DNA of 64,000 bases, from assembly GCA_017552535.1 (NCBI GenBank), contig JAFZPV010000022.1:1-64000 (forward strand), written 5' to 3'. The stretch comes from Clostridia bacterium (GTDB lineage: Bacteria; Bacillota; Clostridia; Christensenellales; Aristaeellaceae). This document shows positions 17,119 to 25,894 of the stretch, piece after piece; the first letter of the stretch is position 1, and each line of letters begins with the position of its first letter. A program made the position numbers and the translations under genes. The notes below the pieces were generated by a model. That model was not told the origin of the DNA. It ran no database searches and saw only the letters and a list, made by a program, of their open reading frames with translations.

Positions 17119-19263
17119 ATGAAAAACAACACCGGCGCCCGCATGCGCTCGGAGCTTGGCAGACGCTTTCCTATTCCGGGCTGGGCGGTGCTTCTGATCG
17201 GATCGGTGCTCATGTCCCTTCTGCTGGAGGTCGCCTCCCGGAAGAGCGTGGGCGATACCTTCCGCTTTATCGGCAGAAATCCCCTGGCGTTCGTGCTGTG
17301 CTGCGCCGTGATCGCCTTTACCCTGGCCGTGGCGATGATGTTCCGCAAAAAGCTGTTCACGCTTACGCTCGCGGTGCTCGTGTGGGCCGCCGCCGGCGTA
17401 GCCAACTACCTGGTGCTTCTGCACCGCACGGGCCAGCCCCTTTCTGCCGCCGATCTCAAGGTCAATATGGCGGCCATCCTCATCGCGCCCAAATACTACA
17501 AATGGTGGCAGCTGGTGCTTCTGGGCGTGCTGATCGTGGGCTTCATCGCGGGTCTGGTGATCCTGGCGGTCAAGTCGCCGGTCTACCGGAGGGACATCAA
17601 AACAGCGTTCATCCGCCTGCTGGCCAGCGCTCTGGTGCTGTGCTGCTCAGCCATGATCTGCTGGGAGGGCGGATACGTAAAGCGCACCCTGCGCCCCCTG
17701 ATCTACCGCGCCTATCAGGATTACGGCTTTGCCTACTGCTTCGCCTACAGTATATTCGACAACGGCATGGGCGAGCCGGAGGCCTATTCACCCGTAGCGG
17801 TGAGCGACATCGGCACGGGCATCGACATAGAAGTGGAACCTTCGGAGGAAACGGAAAAGAAACCCGCGGGCTTTGTGGAGGACTTTAAGGAGTTCGTGCG
17901 CTACAATCTGTTCTCCTCCGAGCCGGAAAGCTACACGGCGGAGGCCGTCGGCACCATCAAGCAGCTGATCAAACGGTCGGACGGCGATAACGAAAACACG
18001 GACGTGCCGAACTACATCTTCGTACAGCTGGAATCCTTTTTCGATCCTCTTACGCTCACGGATTTCGAGATCGTGGGCGATCCCATACCGGTCTTCCGCG
18101 GCCTCATGGAAGAGTATACCTCCGGCAAGCTGTATGTGCCTACCGTGTCCGGCGGTACGGCCAACACGGAATTTGAAGTGCTCACGGGCTGCAACCTGGA
18201 CTTTTTCGGTGTGGGTGAGATCCCGTTTTACACGGTGGCCAAAAACGGCGTGATCGAGTCGCTGGCTACGGATCTGAAGACCCTGGGTCTCAGCACAACG
18301 ATGCTGCACAACTACACGGGCTCATTTTACGACAGGAACATCGTGTATTCCAACCTCTGCTTCGACCGCTTCGTGTCTGTGGAATACATGAACGGCTACG
18401 ATGTGACGCCCAACGGCTGGGCGAAGGACGAGGTCTTGAGCCGCTATATCCGAAGCAGCATGGCCTCCACGCCCGAAAAGGACTTCATATATGCCGTAAC
18501 GGTGCAGACCCACGGCGCGTATCCCGTGCTGGAGGGCGCCCAGGCCCGCTTCGAGGTCACCTTGGCGCCAGGCGATACGGAAAAGGGCGCCATGGAGTAT
18601 TACCTGAACCAGATCTGCGAGGTGGACGCCTTCGTGGGCGAACTGGTGAACTGGCTTGAGGGCTGGGACGAACCCGTGGTGCTGGTGCTGTTCGGCGATC
18701 ACCTACCGGGCCTGGGCTTTGGGGTGGAGGACCTGGCGGACGGCGATCTGTACGCCACGCCTTATGTGATCTGGTCCAACTTCGGCCTCCCCAAAGCGGA
18801 CCGCGACATCGAGGCCTATCAGCTGGGCGCATACGCCCTGGGGCTTTCGGACGTGAGCGCCGGCGTGATGCTGCGCTTCCACCAGACGCAGATGGACGCG
18901 CCCAGCTACATGGACGAGATGGAGATCCTGGAATACGACATCATGTACGGCAAACGCTACGTGTACGGCGGACGGGAGCTTACCCGTGAAGACGAAATGC
19001 TTTTCGGCGTAAATCCCATTTTGCTTACGGGCTCCTACAGCCAGGGCGGAAACCTGTTCGTGACGGGCGCGGGCTTTACGATGGACAGCGCGATCTATTT
19101 TGACGACAAGGCGCAGGACACCATATTCGTAAATGAGAATATGCTCATCGCGCCGGATACGTCCCTGCCCGGCGGCGCGCTTCTGAGCGTGTACCAGGTG
19201 GCGGAGGACGGAACGCTCCTGAGCCGGGCGGAAGACCAAACGCAGAAAGCGCCCGAATCATAA
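17119..19263 (+). CDS. LtaS-family membrane sulfatase/phosphoglycerol transferase
   Basis: A 714-residue polytopic enzyme. Four to five membrane helices occupy ~20-185. The extracellular alkaline-phosphatase-like domain (~280-610) has the metal/nucleophile region YIFVQLESFFDP, VSGGTANTEFEVLTG (Thr nucleophile as in LtaS) and VLFGDHLPGLG. LtaS enzymes move glycerol-phosphate from phosphatidylglycerol onto polymers. After ~630 there is an extra beta domain (LLTGSYSQGGNLFVTGAGF), resembling an IPT/TIG-like fold, which usual LtaS proteins lack. RBS CGGAGG. The role (lipoteichoic acid or other glycopolymer) is inference. Confidence 0.85.
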   Translation: MKNNTGARMRSELGRRFPIPGWAVLLIGSVLMSLLLEVASRKSVGDTFRFIGRNPLAFVLCCAVIAFTLAVAMMFRKKLFTLTLAVLVWAAAGVANYLVLLHRTGQPLSAADLKVNMAAILIAPKYYKWWQLVLLGVLIVGFIAGLVILAVKSPVYRRDIKTAFIRLLASALVLCCSAMICWEGGYVKRTLRPLIYRAYQDYGFAYCFAYSIFDNGMGEPEAYSPVAVSDIGTGIDIEVEPSEETEKKPAGFVEDFKEFVRYNLFSSEPESYTAEAVGTIKQLIKRSDGDNENTDVPNYIFVQLESFFDPLTLTDFEIVGDPIPVFRGLMEEYTSGKLYVPTVSGGTANTEFEVLTGCNLDFFGVGEIPFYTVAKNGVIESLATDLKTLGLSTTMLHNYTGSFYDRNIVYSNLCFDRFVSVEYMNGYDVTPNGWAKDEVLSRYIRSSMASTPEKDFIYAVTVQTHGAYPVLEGAQARFEVTLAPGDTEKGAMEYYLNQICEVDAFVGELVNWLEGWDEPVVLVLFGDHLPGLGFGVEDLADGDLYATPYVIWSNFGLPKADRDIEAYQLGAYALGLSDVSAGVMLRFHQTQMDAPSYMDEMEILEYDIMYGKRYVYGGRELTREDEMLFGVNPILLTGSYSQGGNLFVTGAGFTMDSAIYFDDKAQDTIFVNENMLIAPDTSLPGGALLSVYQVAEDGTLLSRAEDQTQKAPES

Positions 19264-19301
19264 CCGCGAAATCAAAAAACAAATATAGAGGAGAGAAGAA
19301 A

Positions 19302-20690
19302 ATGCTTAGCAGGACGGCAGCCGAACAGGCGCTCAGAAAGGCAGTCTCCACGGGAGGGGACTTCGCCGAGATCTTTTACGAGGATACGCGTTCCTCGCGT
19401 CTGTCCCAGACGGACGACAGGATCGACACCGCCACCAGTGCACGCGCGCACGGCGCGGGACTCAGGGTGTACCGGGGCCTGAACTCCGTTTACGTCCACT
19501 CCAACGACACCTCGCCCGAGGGCCTCATGAAGCTGGCCTGCTCCGCGGCGGACGCCATCGGCAGCACCCTGGCGGGCGACAAGGACGTGCACCTGGTGGG
19601 CTCTGTCGTAAAGAACATCCACGGGATCGAAATGCTTCCCCTGGACGTGGACAGCAAAAAGCGCGCGGCGCTTTTGAGAAGCGTATGCCGCGCGGCGAAG
19701 GCGGAAAGCAGCGAGATCGCCCACGTGACCGCCTCGCTCACTTCCCAGGAGCAGCACGTGACCATCGCCAATACCGAGGGCATGTTCAAAAGCGACGTGC
19801 GCGTATACAGCCGCCTGATGACCCAGGCCATCGCCTCCAACGGCAAGGAGAACCAGACCGGTTCCGTGCGCAACGGCGGCATGATCGGCTTTGAGCTGTT
19901 CGAAAAGATGACCGACCCCGAAGCGGATGCCAGAAAGGCGGCCCGCCAGGCGGTCACCATGCTGCACGCGGACTTCTGCCCCGCGGGCGTGATGCCCGTC
20001 ATCATCGACGGCGGCTTCGGCGGCGTCATCTTCCACGAGGCCTGCGGCCACTCCCTGGAAGCGACTTCGGTCGCTTTTGGAAACAGCGAGTTCTGCGGCA
20101 AGATGGGCCAGCAGATCGCTTCCGCCAAGGTCACCGCCATAGACGACGGCACGATCCCCAACGGCTGGGGCAGCGAGAACATCGACGACGAGGGCACGCC
20201 CACCACGAAGCTGGTGCTGATCGAAAACGGCATCCTGAAGAATTACATGGTGGACCGCCTGAACGGACGGCGCATGAACATGGCGCCAACGGGCTCCGCC
20301 CGCCGTCAGGATTACACCTTCGCGCCCACCTCCCGCATGCGCAACACCTACATCGCCGCGGGCACGGACGACGAAAACGAGATCATCTCCTCCACCGCCG
20401 AGGGCCTGTACGCCAAGGAGATGGGCGGCGGCAGCGTGAACCCCCTCACGGGCGAATTCAACTTCGCGGTGGGCGAGGGCTATCTGATCAAAAACGGAAA
20501 GATCGACCGCCCGGTGCGCGGCGCGACGCTCATCGGCAAAGGCGGCCAGACCATCATGAAGATCGACCGCGTGGGCCGCAGGATGTGGATGGATACGGGC
20601 ATGTGCGGTTCCGCCAGCGGCTCGATTCCCGCCAACGTAGGTCAGCCCATGATCCGCGTGACCGAAATGACCGTAGGAGGCAGAAAATGA
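19302..20690 (+). CDS. tldD: TldD family zinc metalloprotease subunit
   Basis: A 462-residue subunit of the TldD/TldE peptidase. The zinc motif HEACGH lies in GGVIFHEACGHSLEATSV. NGRRMNMAPTGSARRQDY and the glycine-rich C-terminus are typical. The partner tldE follows with an ATGA overlap, so the two are made together. In Escherichia coli this pair degrades unfolded peptides and matures microcins; the substrate here is unknown. RBS GAGGAGAG. Confidence 0.95.
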   Translation: MLSRTAAEQALRKAVSTGGDFAEIFYEDTRSSRLSQTDDRIDTATSARAHGAGLRVYRGLNSVYVHSNDTSPEGLMKLACSAADAIGSTLAGDKDVHLVGSVVKNIHGIEMLPLDVDSKKRAALLRSVCRAAKAESSEIAHVTASLTSQEQHVTIANTEGMFKSDVRVYSRLMTQAIASNGKENQTGSVRNGGMIGFELFEKMTDPEADARKAARQAVTMLHADFCPAGVMPVIIDGGFGGVIFHEACGHSLEATSVAFGNSEFCGKMGQQIASAKVTAIDDGTIPNGWGSENIDDEGTPTTKLVLIENGILKNYMVDRLNGRRMNMAPTGSARRQDYTFAPTSRMRNTYIAAGTDDENEIISSTAEGLYAKEMGGGSVNPLTGEFNFAVGEGYLIKNGKIDRPVRGATLIGKGGQTIMKIDRVGRRMWMDTGMCGSASGSIPANVGQPMIRVTEMTVGGRK

Positions 20691-22039
20691 ACAGGCAGGA
20701 ATTTATAGACAAGCTGTTCGCCGGCGCGAAAAAGGCCGGCATCGACGAGTACGAAGCGTATTTTTCCTCCTCGGAGAGCTTCGACGTGGACGTTCTGGAC
20801 GGCGAGATCAAGGAATATACCGTAGCGCAGCGCTCCGGCATGTGCTTCCGCGGCGTATTTGAAGGCAAGATGGGTTACGCCTCCACCGAGATCGAGGACG
20901 ACGAAGCCATCGATATGCTGATCGAAGGCGTGAAGAACAACGCCCGCCTGCTGGAGACGGACGACGGCGAAAGCATTTTTGAGGGCAGCGAGACCTACCC
21001 CGAAGTGGATACCTACGACGCAAATGTGGAAAAGGTGCCCGCAAGTGAAAAGATCGCCCGCAGCATCGAACTCGAAAAGCTCACCAAGAAACGCGACGCG
21101 CGGGTGATGCGTGTGGAAGGCTGCGGTGTATCCACCGGCGTGGGCGAGGTGCGCATCGTAAACTCCAAGGGCCTGGACATCTCCGGCAAGAGCGCCGTGT
21201 ACGGCGCGTTCGTCGCCCCGGTGGTGTCCCAGGACGGCAAGGTGAACTTCTCCTTCGCCGTGAAGGCTTCGCGCCATCCGGACGACATCGACTTCAGCGA
21301 ACTGGCCGAAAAGAGCGTGAACAAGGCCGTGGAAGGCCTGGGTGCCCAGAGCATCCCCAGCGGGAAATACAAATGCGTGCTGCAGAACGACATGGCCGGC
21401 ACGTTTCTGGCTACCTTCGCCGGGGTGTTTTCCGGCGAGAGCGCGCGCAAGGGCATGAGCCTGCTCAAGGGCCGCGAGGGCGAAATGATCGCCTCCGAAT
21501 GCGTGACCATCACCGATGACCCGCTTCTGCCGGGAGGATTGGCCACTTCCGCCTTCGACGCGGAGGGCGTGGCGCGTTTTTCCAAGGACGTGGTGAAGGA
21601 CGGACGCTTTGAGACCCTGCTCCACAACCGCGTGACCGCGAAGGAACTGGGCTGCCAAACCACGGGCAACGCCTCCAAGGCGGGCTACGCCGGCAAGGTC
21701 ACGGTGGCGCCCAGCAACTTCTTTGTCAAGCCTTCTTCCACCTCCTTCGAGGCGCTGCTTGCCCAGGTGGGGGACGGCATCCTGATCACCAGCCTCATGG
21801 GCATGCACTCCGGCGCGAACCCCATCAGCGGAGATTTCTCCCTGGGCGCCAAGGGCTTTCTGATCAAAGACGGCAAAAAGGCCGAGCCTGTGGAGCAGAT
21901 CACGGTGGCCGGCAACTTCTTTGACATCCTCAAAAACGTGCGCGCCGTAGCCGACGATCTGGAAATGAACCGTCCGGGCTCGAGCTGCATCGCAAGCCCC
22001 GCGCTGTACATCGGCGAGATCGCCGTGGCCGGAAAATGA
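20687..22039 (+). CDS. pmbA: TldE/PmbA subunit of the TldD/TldE protease
   Basis: A 450-residue inactive partner of TldD; no HExxxH motif is present. SFDVDVLDGEIKEYTVAQR near the N-terminus and NPISGDFSLGAKGFLIKDGK near the C-terminus are family blocks. The start overlaps the tldD stop (ATGA) and has TAGGAGG upstream. The homocysteine methyltransferase-like gene follows closely. Confidence 0.94.
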   Translation: MNRQEFIDKLFAGAKKAGIDEYEAYFSSSESFDVDVLDGEIKEYTVAQRSGMCFRGVFEGKMGYASTEIEDDEAIDMLIEGVKNNARLLETDDGESIFEGSETYPEVDTYDANVEKVPASEKIARSIELEKLTKKRDARVMRVEGCGVSTGVGEVRIVNSKGLDISGKSAVYGAFVAPVVSQDGKVNFSFAVKASRHPDDIDFSELAEKSVNKAVEGLGAQSIPSGKYKCVLQNDMAGTFLATFAGVFSGESARKGMSLLKGREGEMIASECVTITDDPLLPGGLATSAFDAEGVARFSKDVVKDGRFETLLHNRVTAKELGCQTTGNASKAGYAGKVTVAPSNFFVKPSSTSFEALLAQVGDGILITSLMGMHSGANPISGDFSLGAKGFLIKDGKKAEPVEQITVAGNFFDILKNVRAVADDLEMNRPGSSCIASPALYIGEIAVAGK

Positions 22040-22059
22040 TCTTTGGAGAGGAAAAGTGC

Positions 22060-22914
22060 ATGAAACGAGATATCAGGCTTCTGGACGGCGCCGTAGGTAC
22101 CACGCTGTGGCAGCTTGCCGACGGCGCGGGCGTCAAGCGCGTGCCGGTGTGGAAGTATAACCTGGAAAACCCGGAACTCGTGACCAGACTCCATCAGGGC
22201 TACATCGAAGCCGGCTCCCAGATGATCCTGGCCAACACCTTCGGTGCGAACCGCCAGATGGTGCAGAAATCCTCTTCCTACACGGTGGAAAACGTGGTGC
22301 GCACCGGCGTGCGCCTGGCCAGGGAGGCTATCGGGGACAGGGACGTCACGCTTCTTCTGGCCATCGGCCCCCTCATGGAGTTCATGGAGCCCTACGGGGA
22401 CCTGGAGGAGGAAGAGGTGGAGGACATCTTTACCGAAATGGTGGAAGCGGGCGTACGGGAAGGCGCGCAGGCGGCAATGGTGCAGACCTTTATGGATCTG
22501 GACACGATGCTGGTGGCCTGCCGCGCGGTGAAAAAGTATTCGCTGCCCCTGTACGCCACCATGACCTTCGAAAAGACCGGAAAGACCATGATGGGCAACA
22601 GCGTGGAAAAGGCAGCCAAAAGTCTTGAAGACGCTGGCGCCGACGGCGTGGGCATGAACTGCTCCCTGGGCCCGGATATGGCGATGCCCATCATTTCGGA
22701 GTTTAGAAAGCACACGTCCCTTCCGCTGGTGTTCAAGCCAAACGCCGGACTGCCCATCAGCGCTACCACGGGCGGGACCACCGCGCCGTACACGGCTGAG
22801 ATGTTCGTAAACGAAGTACGCCCCGCGCTTGAATTCGTGAGCTACATCGGCGGCTGCTGCAACTGTGATTTTGAATACGTGCGCCGGCTGAAGGCGGAGA
22901 TCGCCAAAGCCTGA
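22060..22914 (+). CDS. Homocysteine S-methyltransferase-like protein
   Basis: A 284-residue (beta/alpha)8 barrel. The family core is LLDGAVGTTLW, ILANTFGANRQM, GVGMNCSLGP and YIGGCCNCDFEY; the last two supply the zinc cysteines. It matches the free-standing homocysteine-binding domain of MetH/BHMT-type enzymes. ATG 22060 is chosen because GGAGAGG lies 8 bases upstream; ATG 22036 overlaps the previous stop but has no clear RBS. No cobalamin or folate domains are attached, so the methyl donor is unknown. Confidence 0.88.
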   Translation: MKRDIRLLDGAVGTTLWQLADGAGVKRVPVWKYNLENPELVTRLHQGYIEAGSQMILANTFGANRQMVQKSSSYTVENVVRTGVRLAREAIGDRDVTLLLAIGPLMEFMEPYGDLEEEEVEDIFTEMVEAGVREGAQAAMVQTFMDLDTMLVACRAVKKYSLPLYATMTFEKTGKTMMGNSVEKAAKSLEDAGADGVGMNCSLGPDMAMPIISEFRKHTSLPLVFKPNAGLPISATTGGTTAPYTAEMFVNEVRPALEFVSYIGGCCNCDFEYVRRLKAEIAKA

Positions 22915-22940
22915 AAAAGCACGGTTCGGGAGGATATGCG

Positions 22941-24251
22941 ATGAGCGGATTGATGAACTCTTATTTCTACGGCAAGGCGGGACAGGGAGACTATACCACC
23001 GAGCAGATGCCTACCACCCGCAAACAGCTGTTTTTCACCACGCTGAAGGTTCGGTTCTCGTCCATGATCGGGCTCAACCTGATGCACTTCCTTTTCATGC
23101 TGCCGCTGCTTATATGGCTGTACGTGAGTATGTCCGCGGCGATGGTGTATCTGGAGCCCGCGGACGCTGTGAAGCTGAGCGGCGCGCCCCAGCAAATGAT
23201 CGACGCCTATAACGCCTACACGGCTTATGGCGAAGAGCGGGACGCCGTGCTGAACGGCACCCAGTACGCTGCTGCGCGGCAGGCCGCCCTGGAGGACGTC
23301 AAAGCCAAAATCGCGGATCTCAAAGCGGGCAAAGAGGTGCTGGTGGAGGAGACCGTCGTGGAAGGCGGCGAGACCACCACGCGCCCCGCGACTTTGGAAG
23401 AACTCACCGCCCAGGAAGCGGAATTGCAGGCGGTGATCGAAAAGCACCTGCAGGACGCGGCAAAGGCTGAAGATCAGGCGTATATGGACGAACTGAACCT
23501 CAAATACGCCCAGAACCTGAACACCTACAATCTCTACGCCCGCCAGCAGCTAAACGGCAGCCTGCTTCTGTCCCTTCTGATCATGATCCCCTTCATGGCG
23601 CTGGCCGCCGTGGGCCGCCCCGGCATGATGTATGTGCTGCGCAACTGGGCCCGTGACGAGCACTCCTTCATGATGCAGGATTACAAAGAGGCCATCAAGA
23701 CCAACTGGCGCCAGGCGCTGCCCATCGGCATCTTCAACGGCCTTTCGTTCTTCCTGACCTTCGTGGCCTACGTCACGTACGGCCAGATGGCGGAAAACAG
23801 CTGGTTCTTCAACATCCCCCAGGCCCTCATGGTGGTGCTTCTGGCGGTATGGTGGATGGCCAACGAGCTGATGTTCCCCATGATGATCACCTACAAGATG
23901 CGCCTGCGCGACATCGTGCGCAACTCCGTGATCATCTCCATCGCCCGCCTGCCCTTCGCGTTCCTGATCCTGCTGGGCACCGTTGCGGTGCCGCTGGCGA
24001 TCCTGCTGCTGGTGCCGCTGCCCTTCAGCATCCTGGTGCTTCTGGTGGTATACGGCCTGATCGGCTTCGCGTTCGCCGGCTTCGTGCAGGCGTCCTTCGC
24101 CAACAGCTGCTTTGACCGCTTCCTCAATCCCCGCATCGAAGGTGCGGAGGTCGGCAAGGGCCTGTACAAGCCCGAGGACGACGAGGACGAGGAGGAAGAA
24201 GCCCAGCCCGTCCAGAAGGAAGACCGCTTCTGGGAGCATAAGACCAAATGA
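22941..24251 (+). CDS. Polytopic membrane protein with coiled-coil insert (DUF624-like)
   Basis: A 436-residue protein with about six membrane helices: one at ~50-72, then five between ~190 and 385. Between them lies a charged 100-residue coiled coil (DVKAKIADLKAGKEVLVEE region). The N-terminal FFTTLKVRFSSMIGLNLMHF and the later helices vaguely resemble DUF624/YesL proteins. The C-terminus is very acidic (EDDEDEEEEA). RBS GGGAGG. Function not recognised. It overlaps the methyltransferase gene by 4 bases. Confidence 0.75.
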   Translation: MSGLMNSYFYGKAGQGDYTTEQMPTTRKQLFFTTLKVRFSSMIGLNLMHFLFMLPLLIWLYVSMSAAMVYLEPADAVKLSGAPQQMIDAYNAYTAYGEERDAVLNGTQYAAARQAALEDVKAKIADLKAGKEVLVEETVVEGGETTTRPATLEELTAQEAELQAVIEKHLQDAAKAEDQAYMDELNLKYAQNLNTYNLYARQQLNGSLLLSLLIMIPFMALAAVGRPGMMYVLRNWARDEHSFMMQDYKEAIKTNWRQALPIGIFNGLSFFLTFVAYVTYGQMAENSWFFNIPQALMVVLLAVWWMANELMFPMMITYKMRLRDIVRNSVIISIARLPFAFLILLGTVAVPLAILLLVPLPFSILVLLVVYGLIGFAFAGFVQASFANSCFDRFLNPRIEGAEVGKGLYKPEDDEDEEEEAQPVQKEDRFWEHKTK

Positions 24252-24979
24252 CGTACGGGCGTCTGGCGGAGGTGTACGACGCATTTGCCTACGACTTTGA
24301 CCGGGAAGCCTGGACGGACACGTACGTTTCGCTGCTTGCGCAGAACGCTGCGGACATAAAAGAGATCTGCGACTGCGGCTGCGGCACGGGGGCTTTGACC
24401 ATCCCGCTGGCGCAAAGGGGATACAGGGTGATTGGCGCCGACCTGTCCGGGGACATGCTTCGCATGGCTTCGGACAAGGCGCGCCGGGCCGGTGTGTTGA
24501 TCCCCTTCATCCGGCAGGACATGTGCGCACTGAAGCTTACGCATCCGGTGGACGCGGTGATGTGCGCCTGCGACGGGGTGAACTATCTCACCAGGCCGGC
24601 GCAGGTTTTGGCCTTTTTCAAAAGCGCATTTGCCGCCCTGAAGCCGGGCGGCGCGCTGGCCTTCGACGTGTCCAGCCCCGGCAAGCTGCGCCGCATGGGG
24701 GAGGACAGGCTCTTTGCCGAGGAAGGCGCGGACATGAGCTATATCTGGTTCACCCGCTTTGATGAAAAGGCGCGCCTTGCCTGCATGGAGCTGAGCTTCT
24801 TTGTGAAACAGCCGGGCGGCGCCTACGAAAAATTTCACGAAAGCCACGTGCAGCGCGCCTGGGAACGGGTAGAGCTGCTGGCGCTGATGCGCGAAAGCGG
24901 CTTTCAAAATGTTTCGGCCCGGGGAGACGATGACGGGAGCGAACGCGTTTATTTCTCGGCCGGAAAGCCGAACGCATAA
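24248..24979 (+). CDS. Class I SAM-dependent methyltransferase
   Basis: A 243-residue Rossmann-fold enzyme. The S-adenosylmethionine loop is CDCGCGTGALTIPLA and the acidic ribose contact is VIGADLSGDML. MCACDGVNYLTRP and FKSAFAALKPGGALAFDV complete the core. Start ATG 24248 overlaps the stop of the membrane protein. Family members methylate small molecules or tRNA; the acceptor is unknown. Confidence 0.88.
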   Translation: MTYGRLAEVYDAFAYDFDREAWTDTYVSLLAQNAADIKEICDCGCGTGALTIPLAQRGYRVIGADLSGDMLRMASDKARRAGVLIPFIRQDMCALKLTHPVDAVMCACDGVNYLTRPAQVLAFFKSAFAALKPGGALAFDVSSPGKLRRMGEDRLFAEEGADMSYIWFTRFDEKARLACMELSFFVKQPGGAYEKFHESHVQRAWERVELLALMRESGFQNVSARGDDDGSERVYFSAGKPNA

Positions 24980-24994
24980 ACCGAAGAGGACGAT

Positions 24995-25894
24995 ATGCAA
25001 AACGAACCTATCCATATGGACGGACTGCTCCGCATTTCGCTTTTGGGCGGCGAAGCCCGGGCGTTTCTGGCGGAAACGACTTTTGCGGCGGAGCGGGCCC
25101 GCGAGATCCATTCCTTGAGCCGTACAGCCGCTGCCGCGCTGGGACGCACCCTCACGGTCACGGCGGTGCTGGGCTGCATGCTCAAGGGCAAGGACGAATC
25201 CGTGACCGTGCGCATCGACGGCGGCGGACCGGCGGGTACGATCCTGGCCATCGGCAAACCCTCGGGAGACGTGAAGGGCTTTGTGTCCCATCCCGGGGCG
25301 GACGTGCCCAGGCGCGGCGAAAAGCTGGACGTGGGCGCGCTGGTGGGCCGGGAAGGCACGCTCACCGTGATCAAGGACATGCGCCTGAAGGAGCCCTACG
25401 TGGGCCAGGTGCCTCTGACCAGCGGCGAGATCGGCGAGGACTTCGCGATGTATTTCACATCCTCCGAGCAAACGCCTTCCCTGGTGAGCGTGGGCGTGCT
25501 GGTGGCGGACAAGGTGGTCTCGGCGGGCGGGCTGGTGATCCAGATGATGCCCGGCGCCAGCGAAGCCGCCATCGCCTCTGTGGAAAACAGCGCCGGCATG
25601 TTTATGGACATCTCCCGCACGCTCATGCAGGATCACCTGGAAGGCACGCTGGAGCAGCTGCTTACTCATCTGGAGCCAGAGGTGCTGGAAAAGGTGCCCG
25701 TACGGTACAGGTGCGACTGCACGCGCGAGCGCGTGGAGCGGGCACTGATGCTTCTGGGCCCGGAGGAACTGAAGGACATGATCCGCACCCAGCACGGCGC
25801 GCAGGTGGACTGCCACTTCTGCAACACGCGCCGGCGCTTTACCCAGGAGGAGCTTGAGCAGCTGATCGCCAGATGCGAACAAAACCGGGCATAA
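24995..25894 (+). CDS. hslO: Redox-regulated chaperone Hsp33
   Basis: A 299-residue holdase activated by oxidation. The C-terminal zinc switch is intact as CDC (residues ~231-233) and CHFC (~272-275). The N-terminal fold shows SRTAAAALGRTLTVTAVLGCML and VRIDGGGPAGTILA. The last 22 bases overlap the next gene. It protects unfolding proteins in oxidative stress; an obligate anaerobe would use it on oxygen exposure (inference). Confidence 0.95.
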   Translation: MQNEPIHMDGLLRISLLGGEARAFLAETTFAAERAREIHSLSRTAAAALGRTLTVTAVLGCMLKGKDESVTVRIDGGGPAGTILAIGKPSGDVKGFVSHPGADVPRRGEKLDVGALVGREGTLTVIKDMRLKEPYVGQVPLTSGEIGEDFAMYFTSSEQTPSLVSVGVLVADKVVSAGGLVIQMMPGASEAAIASVENSAGMFMDISRTLMQDHLEGTLEQLLTHLEPEVLEKVPVRYRCDCTRERVERALMLLGPEELKDMIRTQHGAQVDCHFCNTRRRFTQEELEQLIARCEQNRA

